Below, one piece after another: positions 1 to 8,946 of a stretch of DNA of 64,000 nt. This stretch comes from Sulfurospirillum multivorans DSM 12446 (GTDB taxonomy: Bacteria; Campylobacterota; Campylobacteria; Campylobacterales; Sulfurospirillaceae). The stretch is taken from positions 2,427,654-2,491,653 of the forward strand of contig NZ_CP007201.1 in assembly GCF_000568815.1 (NCBI RefSeq). The letters are read 5' to 3'. A model generated the notes under the pieces. The model saw nothing but the letters and a program-made list of their open reading frames with translations, did no database searches and was not told the DNA's origin. Position numbers and translations under genes: made by a program. Position 1 is the first letter of the stretch; each line of letters begins with the position of its first letter.

Positions 1-1086
1 ACGATAACTCTCAAGCGCACGATTAATCTGCTTCGTTACCAAGTACGAGAGAAACCCCACGCACAGCATAGAGACAAGTGCTATCACAATCACACCAAAG
101 ATATAGCGATCCATCTTCGCTTTCATCTCCTCTTTTTTTAAAGCAATCTCTTTTTGTACATCATCCCCATACACACCCGTCCCAACCACCCAATGCCATG
201 GTTTAAACTGTGCCACATACGAGATTTTTTTAGACGGTGTCTCTTCATAAGGTTTACGCCAAAAATACTCTACAAAAGCCCCTTGATCCTCTTGTTCCAA
301 AGCTTTTTTGACAAACGTTTGGATGATCGTATTGCCAGCCTGATCTTTGAGCAGTGTGTCATCTTTTCCAATGCTCTCTTCTCTAAAAGGGTGCGCTAAA
401 AGGGTGTGCGTTGTATTGTGTATCCACATATATCCACCCTCACCATACCGTAAAGACTCACTCCAAGAGATCATCTCATCTTTTAGCCTTGAAGTAGCAA
501 TATCCAGATACTCCGCCGCGCCAATACTCCATCCATAAGGCACTAATGGTTTGACATACACGCGCCTTGGTCGCCCTACTTCGCTGGTCGCATACCCTTC
601 ATGTTTTAAAGCTTCATGTACCGCACTTTGAAGTCCTATGCGATCACCCAACTCTTCTAAAGGATAAAGAATATTTCCTTTCGCATCCAAGACAAAATAG
701 TACCCTCGATGACCGCTTACATGTAAAGAAGAGAGCATCAGCAAAAGCTCTTGACGTAGGACTTGCAATGACTTGCTCTGCGAGCCTTTCGCAAAGAGAT
801 TGATTCCCATCATGTGCACATCATCCACCCTATCTTTTAACTCCAAATCAATCGTACGATGCATCATTGAGAGATGATACTCAAAATACTGAAACACTTT
901 TTGAATTTCATTGACCAATACCGTTTTTTGCTGGTGTAAAAGTTTTTGCTCTAACGCTTTGCTCTCGACATTCAGATTGGCACGCTCCATGGAGATAAAA
1001 AAGGAGAGTGTAAAGAGTGTTAAGAGCCCAATGGTCACAATAGGCGTTAGAAAAATAAGTTTTGCTAAATGCTTCTCTTTAAACAT
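1..1086 (-). CDS. Cache-domain membrane sensor, N-terminal part (runs off left edge)
   Basis: The 362 visible codons encode the sensory half of a transmembrane receptor whose output domain lies outside the window. A first membrane helix spans about residues 9-32 and a second about 336-358, leaving roughly 300 residues for a periplasmic domain. That loop has two Cache-like modules: GYYFVLDAKGNI near 129-140, and GGYMWIHNTTHT near 218-228, ending in WHWVVGTGVYGDDV near 307-320, which is typical of sCache_2-type ligand domains. The start is the ATG at 1086, divergent from mnmG. The missing C-terminus could be a methyl-accepting chemotaxis, GGDEF or kinase domain, and nothing visible decides between them. 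An exact TTACATGTAA copy (717-726) encodes part of LHVS. Confidence 0.8.
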   Translation of the reverse strand, partial: MFKEKHLAKLIFLTPIVTIGLLTLFTLSFFISMERANLNVESKALEQKLLHQQKTVLVNEIQKVFQYFEYHLSMMHRTIDLELKDRVDDVHMMGINLFAKGSQSKSLQVLRQELLLMLSSLHVSGHRGYYFVLDAKGNILYPLEELGDRIGLQSAVHEALKHEGYATSEVGRPRRVYVKPLVPYGWSIGAAEYLDIATSRLKDEMISWSESLRYGEGGYMWIHNTTHTLLAHPFREESIGKDDTLLKDQAGNTIIQTFVKKALEQEDQGAFVEYFWRKPYEETPSKKISYVAQFKPWHWVVGTGVYGDDVQKEIALKKEEMKAKMDRYIFGVIVIALVSMLCVGFLSYLVTKQINRALESYR

Positions 1087-1164
1087 AGTTCACCCAATAT
1101 TTATTTTAAGCTATTGTAGCAATTTTAAAGTGAACCCTACGCCTAATATACAGTCAATTCATAG

Positions 1165-1170
1165 TATAAT
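1165..1170 (+). promoter_or_regulatory. -10 element for mnmG
   Basis: TATAAT sits 28 bases upstream of the mnmG reading frame in the 111-base divergent gap. No clear -35 box is visible, as is common for sigma-70 promoters in Campylobacterota. Confidence 0.5.
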
Positions 1171-1197
1171 GATTCAAACTATGTATGTATTGAAGGT

Positions 1198-3078
1198 ATG
1201 AGTATTATGAAATATGACGTTATCGTAATTGGTGGTGGACATGCGGGTATTGAAGCATCCTTAGCGTCCGCAAGGCTTGGGCATAAGACCCTTCTTATCT
1301 CTATTTTAGCAGAACAAATTGGTGCCGCTAGCTGTAATCCTGCTATTGGAGGACTTGCCAAAGGTCATTTGGTCAAAGAACTCGACGCGCTTGGCGGACA
1401 AATGGCGCTGGCAACCGATGCTGCAGGCATTCAATTTCGCACGTTAAATCTTTCAAAAGGCCCAGCAGTCAGAGGCAGTCGCGCGCAGATCGATATGGAC
1501 AGATACCGCATTTATATGCGTACCATCATCCTCAACACGGAGAACCTCAGTGTCGCCCAAGAAGTTGCGGACGAAATTCTCACCGAAGACGGCAAAGTCA
1601 CAGGCATCATCACCGCGATGGGCAACCACTACCACGCACAAAAAATTATCATCACCACGGGAACCTTTTTAAAAGGTCTGATTCACATTGGTGAATACAA
1701 ACACGAATCGGGACGTGTCGGAGAATTTCCCTCCATTAAACTTTCCGATTCCATCAAATCACTAGGGATTACGATGGGACGCCTCAAAACGGGTACGTGT
1801 GCACGCATCGATGCCAAAACGATTGATTTTTCCAAGATGGAGCTTCAACCAGGCGACGAGAATCCTCTTCCGTTTAGCTTTAGAACCGATCGTGCAAGCT
1901 TTAAACCATTTCAACTCCCTTGTTACATCGCTTATACGAACGAAGAAACACATACGATTATCGAAAGTAATTTTCACCGTGCCCCTCTGTTTACAGGGCA
2001 AATCAATGGCATAGGGCCACGTTATTGCCCGAGCATTGAAGACAAAATCAACCGTTTCCGTGACAAAGAGCGTCATCATCTTTTCATTGAGCCACAAACA
2101 CGCGAAGCAACCGAGTATTACATCAACGGTTTTAGCACCTCCCTTCCGACTGATACACAGCTGAGTATGATCCACTCGGTTGAAGGAATGGAAAATGCAA
2201 AGATTGTCCGCTTTGGTTATGCCATTGAATACGACTATGTTGATCCAACTGAGCTTAGGCATACATTAGAGACAAAAAAAGTCTCAGGTCTGTACTGCGC
2301 AGGTCAGATCAATGGAACCACAGGCTACGAAGAAGCAGCGGCACAAGGGTTAATGGCAGGCATTAATGCCTCATTGAGCTTAAGAGAAGAAGAGCCGTTG
2401 ATTCTAAGACGCGATGAAGCGTATATCGGTGTGTTGATTGATGATTTGGTAACAAAAGGTACCAAAGAGCCGTACCGTATGTTTACCTCTCGCGCCGAGT
2501 ATCGTTTACTGCTTCGTGAAGACAATGCCGATTTGAGGCTCATGCCGTATGGTTACAAAATTGGCTTGATTGATGAGCAAACGCATGAACACATGGTCAA
2601 AAAGCAGATGCAACTCGAAGAGGGACTTGACTACCTTGAAGAGACGACGCTTACGCCTTCCAATGAAAACAATGCCTTTTTAGCGAGCATCGGGGAAGAG
2701 AAGATCACCGATAAAGTCACGCTTCAAAAGATTGTTGCGCGTTCTGAATTTACCGTGGAAAAACTTGAGAAGTTAGCCCCCGTCGTCAGCGCATTTAATG
2801 AAGATGCTAAAGAGCAAATTCTCATTGAAGCGAAGTATAAAAACTATATTGAGAAGCAAAAAGATCAAATCGATACGATGAAAGAGATGATCAACGTGAA
2901 AATTCCTCCGATGATGGATTTTAGTTCGATTTCAGGGCTGAGTAACGAAGTGGTGGAGAAGCTACAACGCTTCAGCCCTCCCACGCTTTTTGCTGCCAGT
3001 GAGATTAGCGGTATCACACCCGCTGCTTTAGATATTTTACATGTATATATTAAAATACATAATAAAAAAAATAATTGA
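1198..3078 (+). CDS. mnmG: tRNA uridine 5-carboxymethylaminomethyl modification enzyme MnmG (GidA)
   Basis: FAD-dependent tRNA-modifying enzyme that works with MnmE to place the cmnm5 group on wobble uridine 34. The N-terminal dinucleotide-binding motif GGGHAGIEA is at residues 12-20. The two family cysteines are present, in SCNPAIGG near residue 46 and in [11 protein letters not shown] near 277. The C-terminal tRNA/MnmE-binding helical part carries [19 protein letters not shown]. At 626 aa the length is normal (about 620-630). An alternative ATG three codons in, at 1207, gives [11 protein letters not shown] and better spacing from the GAAGG at 1192-1196, so it may be the true start. The gene stands alone, with petA starting 103 bases downstream. 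Confidence 0.97.
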   Translation: MSIMKYDVIVIGGGHAGIEASLASARLGHKTLLISILAEQIGAASCNPAIGGLAKGHLVKELDALGGQMALATDAAGIQFRTLNLSKGPAVRGSRAQIDMDRYRIYMRTIILNTENLSVAQEVADEILTEDGKVTGIITAMGNHYHAQKIIITTGTFLKGLIHIGEYKHESGRVGEFPSIKLSDSIKSLGITMGRLKTGTCARIDAKTIDFSKMELQPGDENPLPFSFRTDRASFKPFQLPCYIAYTNEETHTIIESNFHRAPLFTGQINGIGPRYCPSIEDKINRFRDKERHHLFIEPQTREATEYYINGFSTSLPTDTQLSMIHSVEGMENAKIVRFGYAIEYDYVDPTELRHTLETKKVSGLYCAGQINGTTGYEEAAAQGLMAGINASLSLREEEPLILRRDEAYIGVLIDDLVTKGTKEPYRMFTSRAEYRLLLREDNADLRLMPYGYKIGLIDEQTHEHMVKKQMQLEEGLDYLEETTLTPSNENNAFLASIGEEKITDKVTLQKIVARSEFTVEKLEKLAPVVSAFNEDAKEQILIEAKYKNYIEKQKDQIDTMKEMINVKIPPMMDFSSISGLSNEVVEKLQRFSPPTLFAASEISGITPAALDILHVYIKIHNKKNN

Positions 3079-3180
3079 CGCAATATTGACGTAAATCTGT
3101 AATAATTGACACATGTCATAGATTCTTAATAAATGATGCGATAAAATTGTCACAAATTAAACTACACGAAAGGAAAAAGA

Positions 3181-3687
3181 ATGGCTGTTGAAACAAGCAG
3201 AAGAGACTTTATCGGCATGGCATTCGGCGGTTTTGCAGCGGCAGGTGGCATCATAGCCCTTGGCGCTATGAAAAAAACTTGGGATCCTCTCCCAAGCGTA
3301 CAATCTGCTGGATTCATCACCGTTGATCTCTCTTCTATGAAAGAGGGAGAAGTCCAAACGATCCAATGGAGGGGCAAGCCGATTTTCATTTTGAAGAAAA
3401 GTGCGGATATGCCAAAGAATGAGAAACGAGACATCGTTGCAGGCGGTAGTAGCTATGCAGTGATGATAGGACTTTGTACCCATCTTGGGTGTATTCCAAC
3501 ATGGACACCAACAACCAAACAATTTAAGTGTGCCTGTCATGGTGGCGAGTTTGATGCAAGTGGCGTCAATACGTTTGGACCACCTCCAAGACCTATGGAC
3601 ATTCCTCCTTTTAAAATAGACGGAGCGAAACTTGTTCTTGGTGAAGAGGGACCAGAGTATAAAAAACTTGTTCCTAAGAAAGCGTAA
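3181..3687 (+). CDS. petA: Rieske iron-sulfur subunit of cytochrome bc1 complex
   Basis: Rieske [2Fe-2S] subunit that takes electrons from quinol at the Qo site of the membrane bc1 complex. A Tat-like N-terminus (SRRDFIGMAFGG, residues 6-17) runs into a single membrane anchor. The cluster-binding boxes are CTHLGC (Cys99, His101, Cys104) and CACHGG (Cys117, Cys119, His120). By family rule Cys99, His101, Cys117 and His120 bind the cluster and Cys104-Cys119 form a disulfide. It is the first gene of petABC, with petB starting 11 bases later. An AAAGGAAAAAGA ribosome-binding stretch precedes the ATG. The upstream gap (3079-3180) has three TTGAC boxes and a plausible promoter (TTGACA, 17-base spacer, ATAAAT). 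Confidence 0.97.
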   Translation: MAVETSRRDFIGMAFGGFAAAGGIIALGAMKKTWDPLPSVQSAGFITVDLSSMKEGEVQTIQWRGKPIFILKKSADMPKNEKRDIVAGGSSYAVMIGLCTHLGCIPTWTPTTKQFKCACHGGEFDASGVNTFGPPPRPMDIPPFKIDGAKLVLGEEGPEYKKLVPKKA

Positions 3688-3698
3688 AGGAGACAAAC

Positions 3699-4964
3699 GT
3701 GGCAGAAATTAGAAAAGCGACAGGCTTCATCGATTGGCTCGATCAACGATTAGCCGTCAACAAGTTCATCAAAGTGATGATGACTGAGTATTGGATTCCT
3801 AAAAACATCAACTTCCTTTGGGCAATGGGTGTTGTTTTAATGGTTCTTTTTATGATTCTTATTGTTTCGGGAATCTTCCTTTTAATGTACTACAAACCAG
3901 ACATTAATCTAGCATTTGACAGTGTGAACTACACGATTATGCAAGAGGTGGAGTACGGCTGGTTGTGGCGTCATATCCACGGTGTTTCAGCTTCCGTCAT
4001 TTTCCTTGTCATTTACATTCACATGTTCACCGGTATCTATTACGGGTCATACAAAAAAGGGCGTGAAATTATCTGGTTAACCGGTATGGCACTTTTTGGT
4101 ATGTTCTCAGCAGAAGCGTTTAGTGGTTACATGCTTCCATGGGGACAGATGAGCTACTGGGCAGCGCAAGTTATTACCAACCTTTTTGGTGGTATTCCTT
4201 TCATTGGTGAAGCGTTGGTCGTTTGGATCAGAGGTGACTTTTTGGTTGCCGATGCAACCTTAACACGCTTTTTTATGTTACATGTACTCTTATTGCCATT
4301 GGTCATTTTACTCTTGATTGCCGTTCACTTCTACTCTTTACGAGTTCCGCATGTGAATAACCAAGAATCAGAAGAATTTGATTTTGAAGATGAAGCGAAA
4401 AAATACCTTGAGGGTAAAAAAGTAGAATCTAAAGTCGTACCTTTCTGGCCCGTATTCCTCTCCAAAGATTTCTTTGTTGTAGGCGTAGCTTTGACTATCT
4501 TCTTCTATCTGGTCTGTTTCCACTATGATTTTGCAATGGATCCTATTAACTTTGAGCCTGCCAACAATATGAAAACACCTGCACACATCTACCCTGAGTG
4601 GTACTTCTTGTGGAGTTATGAAGTGCTTCGTGGTTTCTTCTTTGACATTGCTGGCGTTGCTGCTATGGATATTGGTTTGGCTGCGTTTGGTTTTGCAAAC
4701 GTGATCTTTATGCTTTTACCGTTCCTTGATAGAAATACCGATCATGTAGCTCCAGCGCATAAACGACCTCTCTTTTTTGTTTGGTTCTGGTTACTGTTAA
4801 TTGACATGATCGTTTTAACCGTTTATGGCAAACTTCCTCCAACAGGCAACAACGCATGGGTTGGCTTTGGTGCGACCATTACGTTTCTTGTCTTATTTAT
4901 TCTTCTTCCAATCATTACGAAAATGGAAGCGAACTGTAAATGTAATACTGGAGGTTGCAAATGA
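3699..4964 (+). CDS. petB: Cytochrome b subunit of bc1 complex
   Basis: Membrane diheme cytochrome b, which carries the quinol-oxidising and quinone-reducing sites. It has the b-heme His pairs (one in RHIHGVSAS and IYIHMF, the other in MLHVLLLP and AVHFYSL) and the Qo-site motif PEWYFLW in the C-terminal half. At 421 aa it carries both the cytochrome b6-like part and the C-terminal part in one chain. A short hydrophilic insert, rich in Glu and Lys, lies between the halves (about residues 215-245). The last residues contain Cys (NCKCNTGGCK), which is unusual; I see no obvious function for them. The stop overlaps the petC start as ATGA. Confidence 0.97.
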   Translation: MAEIRKATGFIDWLDQRLAVNKFIKVMMTEYWIPKNINFLWAMGVVLMVLFMILIVSGIFLLMYYKPDINLAFDSVNYTIMQEVEYGWLWRHIHGVSASVIFLVIYIHMFTGIYYGSYKKGREIIWLTGMALFGMFSAEAFSGYMLPWGQMSYWAAQVITNLFGGIPFIGEALVVWIRGDFLVADATLTRFFMLHVLLLPLVILLLIAVHFYSLRVPHVNNQESEEFDFEDEAKKYLEGKKVESKVVPFWPVFLSKDFFVVGVALTIFFYLVCFHYDFAMDPINFEPANNMKTPAHIYPEWYFLWSYEVLRGFFFDIAGVAAMDIGLAAFGFANVIFMLLPFLDRNTDHVAPAHKRPLFFVWFWLLLIDMIVLTVYGKLPPTGNNAWVGFGATITFLVLFILLPIITKMEANCKCNTGGCK

Positions 4965-5830
4965 GAGAGTTAAAGATATTAGCCATTGTAATCTTCTTTA
5001 CCGCGGTTGTCTATTGGGGTGTTGAGCCATTTGCGCATTCGCAAATGCACCCTCATGTTGCACCTGCTGATTTTGCCTTTAAAGATTTAGGCGTCAATGA
5101 TAAAAAAGGCGATGCGACTAAAGGGGCTGAAACCTTCTTAAATGCAGGCTGTATTGGCTGTCATGGTGTCAGTTCACAAGGTATGGAAGCACCTATGGAT
5201 CATGCCAGTGCATCGGCTTCATTTGGTGTTGTACCACCCGATCTTAGCACGGCAGGTGCGATTTATGATAAAAACTTCCTCGCAGCTCTGATTAAAGATC
5301 CAACCAAAGCGCTTAAAGTCGAGCACAAGTTTAATGAATCTCGTCCTCACCCGATGATCGCGTTCTTTGGTCTGGGTGGCGATTTGGATCAAGAGGTTGC
5401 TGACATTGTGGCATACCTTCAAAGTATTGCGCCTGTGACACCGATTGATGACAAACAAGTCTATGCTGATGCGTGCCAACGATGTCATGATATTAAATAC
5501 GACAAAGTGATGAGTACGACTGATAAAACAGCGTTGATGGCGTATATGGGCACACTACCACCGGATCTTTCGATGATGATTCGCTCAAAAGGCAAAGATT
5601 ACCTCACAACGTTCATCAACAATCCACAAAAACAGCTTGCAGGCACCTCAATGCCACGCGTTGGTTTGACTGAAAAAGCTCAAAACCAAGTGATTGCTTA
5701 TATGGAAAAAGTGGGTGATCGTAAAAAAGCCGAAAGAGAAGATCTCGGGTATAAACTCATTGGCTATATGGTTCTCTTCACACTCCTCGCCTATGCTTGG
5801 AAAGTGAAAATCTGGAGAGAAGTTCACTAA
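4961..5830 (+). CDS. petC: Diheme cytochrome c subunit of bc1 complex
   Basis: Membrane-bound cytochrome c that accepts electrons from the Rieske protein. There are two CXXCH heme sites, CIGCH at residues 64-68 and CQRCH near 173-177. An N-terminal anchor covers residues 5-20 and a C-terminal membrane helix lies near the end (LIGYMVLFTLLAYAW). Two cytochrome c domains in one chain is the Campylobacterota arrangement rather than the monoheme c1 of mitochondria. I place the start at the ATG at 4961, overlapping the petB stop and six bases after GGAGG. A TTG two codons upstream would sit on the ribosome-binding site itself. A strong hairpin follows 20 bases after the stop. Confidence 0.95.
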   Translation: MRELKILAIVIFFTAVVYWGVEPFAHSQMHPHVAPADFAFKDLGVNDKKGDATKGAETFLNAGCIGCHGVSSQGMEAPMDHASASASFGVVPPDLSTAGAIYDKNFLAALIKDPTKALKVEHKFNESRPHPMIAFFGLGGDLDQEVADIVAYLQSIAPVTPIDDKQVYADACQRCHDIKYDKVMSTTDKTALMAYMGTLPPDLSMMIRSKGKDYLTTFINNPQKQLAGTSMPRVGLTEKAQNQVIAYMEKVGDRKKAEREDLGYKLIGYMVLFTLLAYAWKVKIWREVH

Positions 5831-5850
5831 AATTTTAAATGCCTCTTTTG

Positions 5851-5880
5851 GATGATTAGGTGCGATTGCACCTAATCATC
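5851..5880 (+). terminator. Hairpin after petABC
   Basis: A perfect 13-bp inverted repeat (GATGATTAGGTGC at 5851-5863, its complement at 5868-5880) around a four-base loop GATT. There is no strong T-run after it, so it may act as a terminator or an mRNA-stabilising stem. Confidence 0.65.
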
Positions 5881-5948
5881 CCTGCCTTCTATATGCAACC
5901 GCTACGATACACTAGAGTTTACATGTAAAACATTAAAAGGAGGAAATT

Positions 5949-6353
5949 ATGAAACACTATACACTACTACTCACTTCTCTTGCTCTTTGCAGCTCTCTTT
6001 ACGCCTCTGAGACTGAAAAAGTGAATGCGATCGCAATGCTTAGCATGGAAAATGGTCTCTCCAATATTCAAAAAGGATTTTTGTACAACAACATTGAGCT
6101 GATTCAAAGCGGTGTTGATATCGTTCAAAAAGAGAATGCGGCCTATCATAATCGAGATGTTTTGAAGGCTATTTTGCCTGAGGGTAAAAAGCAGATGGAA
6201 AATCTAGCACTCATTACCTCAAAACGTATTGATAATGCTACAGATGAGATGAAAAGCTATTTGGCACTGAAACAGATGAAAAAAGCACACAGCGCCTTTT
6301 CAGATATCGTCAATGCCTGTACCGATTGTCATACGCTTGTTCGTGGTTGGTAA
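5949..6353 (+). CDS. Small periplasmic monoheme cytochrome c, cytochrome c'-like
   Basis: A 134-residue secreted protein. A signal peptide covers about residues 1-19 (hydrophobic run ending SLYASE). The rest is mostly helical, and the only heme site, CTDCH, is at the extreme C-terminus, seven residues or so from the end. A C-terminal heme on a helical bundle is the pattern of cytochrome c'/c556-like proteins, so I infer a soluble electron carrier or gas-binding cytochrome. It has its own strong ribosome-binding site (AAAGGAGG) and lies after the petC hairpin, so it is probably transcribed separately. A TTTACATGTAAA palindrome (5918-5929) lies just upstream. A role alongside bc1 is suggested only by position. 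Confidence 0.8.
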   Translation: MKHYTLLLTSLALCSSLYASETEKVNAIAMLSMENGLSNIQKGFLYNNIELIQSGVDIVQKENAAYHNRDVLKAILPEGKKQMENLALITSKRIDNATDEMKSYLALKQMKKAHSAFSDIVNACTDCHTLVRGW

Positions 6354-6380
6354 GATAGCAAGAAAAAGAAAGTTTTAAAA

Positions 6381-6404
6381 CGCTAAGAGACACATCTCTT
6401 AGCG
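6381..6404 (-). terminator. Terminator of accA (possibly bidirectional)
   Basis: A perfect 10-bp stem (CGCTAAGAGA / TCTCTTAGCG) with loop CACA. Read on the minus strand it is followed by TTTTAAAACTTTC, a T-rich tract. The accA stop codon lies inside the stem, and the converging cytochrome gene ends 27 bases away, so one hairpin may serve both. Confidence 0.75.
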
Positions 6405-7337
6405 CTCTTCGTAAGCCCCAATAGAGGTAATGCGCTCATAACGTTTCGCCATACGCTCATCATTACTCAAGGTATCAAGTTCTTCTAAAGATTTTAAGAA
6501 ATATTCCCCAAGTGCTTTTGCAGCACTCTCTTTATCGCGGTGTGCACCGATGAGAGGTTCATCAATAATCGCATCAATAAGATTAAGCTGGTACAGATCT
6601 TCTGCCGTAATTTTCATCGCTTTGGTCGCATTTTCTTGTTTGCTTGGGTCATTCCACAAAATAGCGGCACATCCCTCAGGCGAAATCACAGAAAAAACAG
6701 AGTAACGCATCATCGCAACCCTGTCACTTACGCCAATCGCTAAAGCGCCACCACTTCCACCTTCACCAATCACAACAGAGATACTTTTTGTGTTGAGTTT
6801 ACTTAACTCAAAAAGATTCCGAGCAATCGCTTCACTCTGACCTCTCTCTTCTGCCGCAAGGCCTGGATAAGCACCCGGAGTGTCGATCAAAAAAAGAATT
6901 GGAAGATCAAATTTTTCTGCCATTTTAGCAATGCGAAGTGCTTTACGATACCCTTCAGGATGAGGCATACCAAAATTACGTTTGATTTTATTTTTTGTTC
7001 CTCGACCTTTTTGCTCACCGATTAAAATAACTTTGCGATCGCCAATATAACCAATGTAAGAGACAATCGCCGCATCATCGGCAAAGTTACGATCGCCATG
7101 AATTTCATAGCTATCATGCAAAAGTGCACGAATATAATCTAAGGCGTAAGGGCGATCAGGATGGCGTGCGAGTTGAAGCTTTTGGTATTCACTGAGATTT
7201 TTATAGGTTTTAGAAATCTCTTTAGAGAGCGTTTTTTCTAAAATCTCAACAGCATGGCTATCGCCTTTGATTTTGGCGTTGGATATATCCTCATCAATCT
7301 GCTTAATTCCATTCTCAAAATCCAAATAAGTCGCCAC
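6399..7337 (-). CDS. accA: Acetyl-CoA carboxylase carboxyltransferase subunit alpha
   Basis: Alpha subunit of the carboxyltransferase that moves CO2 from carboxybiotin to acetyl-CoA, the first step of fatty-acid synthesis. At 312 aa it matches the family. Visible motifs are the crotonase-fold glycine-rich stretches ([14 protein letters not shown] and [15 protein letters not shown]) and the N-terminal [10 protein letters not shown] helix. It follows fabF by nine bases and so belongs to the fabG-acpP-fabF-accA run on the minus strand. A biotin carboxylase gene (accC-like) is elsewhere in the window at 56.4-57.9 kb. Confidence 0.96.
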   Translation of the reverse strand: MATYLDFENGIKQIDEDISNAKIKGDSHAVEILEKTLSKEISKTYKNLSEYQKLQLARHPDRPYALDYIRALLHDSYEIHGDRNFADDAAIVSYIGYIGDRKVILIGEQKGRGTKNKIKRNFGMPHPEGYRKALRIAKMAEKFDLPILFLIDTPGAYPGLAAEERGQSEAIARNLFELSKLNTKSISVVIGEGGSGGALAIGVSDRVAMMRYSVFSVISPEGCAAILWNDPSKQENATKAMKITAEDLYQLNLIDAIIDEPLIGAHRDKESAAKALGEYFLKSLEELDTLSNDERMAKRYERITSIGAYEER

Positions 7338-7346
7338 TACAATTCC

Positions 7347-8558
7347 TTACACACGTTTAAAGATCACAGAGCCATTCGTTCCGCCAAAGCCAAACGAGTT
7401 ACTCATGGTATATTCTGCTCTGCATTTACGTGCTACATTTGGGATGTAATCCAAATCGCAATCGGGATCTGGATTTTCATAATTAATCGTTGGAGGTAAA
7501 ATCTCATCACGCATTGCCATCAAACAGACAACCGCTTCAATAGCGCCCGCGGCACCTAAACAGTGACCGATTTGACCTTTGATAGAGCTAATTTGTGGGA
7601 TATTTGCGCCAAAAACCTCTTTAATCGCTGCTGTTTCATTTTTATCGTTTGCAGGAGTGCTTGTTCCATGGGCGTTGATATAATCAATTTTAGGACGTCC
7701 TGCCATCTCATACGCCGCTTTCATTGCACGAAGTGGACCGTCTAAGCTTGGAGAGGTAATGTGACTCGCATCACCACTCTCACCAAAGCCAACCACTTCA
7801 CCGTAAATATGCGCACCTCTGGCAACGGCATCTTCATAAAATTCAAGGACAAGTGAGCCTGCGCCTTCGCCCATGATAAATCCATCGCGTTCTGCATCAA
7901 ACGGGCGAGAAGCCTTTTTAGGATCATCATTGCGTGTAGAGAGCGCTTTCATCGCAGCAAAGCCGCCAATGCCTGAAGCACAAATCGCCGCTTCCGCACC
8001 AACAACCAGCATCTTTTTAGCGCCACCCGTCATCATCGTTTTGGTCGCATCACTGATCGCGTGTGTGCCTGCTGCACATGCTGTCACAGAAGAAAGGTTT
8101 GGACCTTTAAGACCGTATTCAATGGAAACCATGCCGCCAAGCATATTGATAAGAGCTGAAGGGATGAAAAAAGGAGAAATTTTACGAGGGCCTACACCAT
8201 TAACGATCACTGAGTTTTTCTCAATGACCACTAAACCACCAATACCAGAAGCGGAGCTAACACCAAAGGATTCAGCTTCATAGGCAGCATCGAACTTCGC
8301 GTCCGCCATTGCTTCTTTAGCCGCTGCGAGTCCTAATTGGATAAAACGATCCGCTTTTTTAACCTCTTTGGGGTTCATAATGGTATTCGGATCAAAGTCA
8401 GTGATTTCGCCGGCAATGGTAACAGAATGCTCGGTTGTGTCAAACGAACTAATGCTTTTAATGCCACATTGACCTTCAACGATAGCTTTAAAAGAACTCT
8501 CTTTATCCAAACCTAATGAATTAATCATTCCTATACCAGTAACAACGACTCTTTTCAA
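7347..8558 (-). CDS. fabF: Beta-ketoacyl-ACP synthase II
   Basis: Condensing enzyme that elongates acyl-ACP with malonyl-ACP. The Cys-His-His triad is visible: Cys in SVTACAAGTHAI near residue 160, His in NAHGTSTPAND near 300 and His in GQIGHCLGAAGA near 335. The terminal FGFGGTNGSVIF glycine loop is also present. I choose the TTG at 8558, giving (M)KRVVVTGIGMINS and 403 residues. It lies eight bases after GAGG and matches the family N-terminus. An upstream ATG at 8606 would add 16 unconserved residues and run into the intergenic hairpin. Confidence 0.95.
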   Translation of the reverse strand: MKRVVVTGIGMINSLGLDKESSFKAIVEGQCGIKSISSFDTTEHSVTIAGEITDFDPNTIMNPKEVKKADRFIQLGLAAAKEAMADAKFDAAYEAESFGVSSASGIGGLVVIEKNSVIVNGVGPRKISPFFIPSALINMLGGMVSIEYGLKGPNLSSVTACAAGTHAISDATKTMMTGGAKKMLVVGAEAAICASGIGGFAAMKALSTRNDDPKKASRPFDAERDGFIMGEGAGSLVLEFYEDAVARGAHIYGEVVGFGESGDASHITSPSLDGPLRAMKAAYEMAGRPKIDYINAHGTSTPANDKNETAAIKEVFGANIPQISSIKGQIGHCLGAAGAIEAVVCLMAMRDEILPPTINYENPDPDCDLDYIPNVARKCRAEYTMSNSFGFGGTNGSVIFKRV

Positions 8559-8596
8559 ATTTTTATCCTCTTTAGTGATCTTTGTGGGGAAGGGAG

Positions 8597-8614
8597 AACC
8601 CGCCAAAGCGGGTT
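8597..8614 (-). terminator. Hairpin between acpP and fabF
   Basis: A 7-bp GC-rich stem (AACCCGC / GCGGGTT, loop CAAA) just after acpP and upstream of the fabF ribosome-binding site. It probably trims or attenuates read-through so that acpP is made in excess of fabF; this is inference. Confidence 0.5.
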
Positions 8615-8629
8615 GTGTGTGTTATAAAA

Positions 8630-8860
8630 TTATTTATGTGCTTCAATGTAAGACATAGCATCTTTGACCGTAACGATTTTTTCAGCGTCAGTGTCTGGAA
8701 TTTCAATGTCGAATTTCTCTTCGAGTGCCATAACGAGCTCTACAACATCCAAAGAATCTGCGCCCAAATCTTCTACGAATTTAGAATCTTCTTTTACCTC
8801 GTCAGGATTTACATTTAATTGTTCAACAACCACCGCTTTTACATCATCAAATAGTGCCAT
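8630..8860 (-). CDS. acpP: Acyl carrier protein
   Basis: A 76-residue acidic carrier protein that holds growing acyl chains on phosphopantetheine. The attachment serine is in the invariant [11 protein letters not shown] motif, near residue 36. The length and acidic helices are typical. It lies between fabG and fabF on the same strand with a separate GGAG-type ribosome-binding site. A gap of about 77 bases to fabG contains an A/T-rich tract and a TTTACATGTAAA palindrome. Confidence 0.97.
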   Translation of the reverse strand: MALFDDVKAVVVEQLNVNPDEVKEDSKFVEDLGADSLDVVELVMALEEKFDIEIPDTDAEKIVTVKDAMSYIEAHK

Positions 8861-8918
8861 TTACTAGCTCCTTTAAAAAATTTCCACTATTTTATCAAAA
8901 AAACCTTTAATTTGAATT

Positions 8919-8946
8919 TTTACATGTAAAGTTACCTTTACATGTA
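8919..8946. repeat. TTACATGTAA palindrome, representative copy pair
   Basis: TTTACATGTAAA at 8919-8930 and a partial second copy at 8937-8946 span the fabG stop. The same 10-base palindrome TTACATGTAA starts at 717, 5919, 8920, 10567, 10885, 12438, 13313, 17825, 18011, 19188, 24868, 40976, 41509, 44818, 44838, 50101, 52284, 54128, 56400, 58060, 58822, 59311, 60842 and 62885. One-mismatch forms start at 16014 and 24670. Copies occur in genes (read as Leu-His-Val or Phe/Leu-Thr-Cys-Lys) and between genes. None was found between 24.9 and 41.0 kb. Confidence 0.85.

Noticed and set aside
1762-2262. Long antisense reading frame in mnmG
   Set aside because: It is a shadow of the conserved mnmG frame with no ribosome-binding site or recognisable domain. 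Other antisense frames in conserved genes were dropped for the same reason.
4955-4960. Upstream TTG start for petC
   Set aside because: It overlaps the GGAGG ribosome-binding site. The ATG at 4961 has correct spacing and the usual ATGA overlap.
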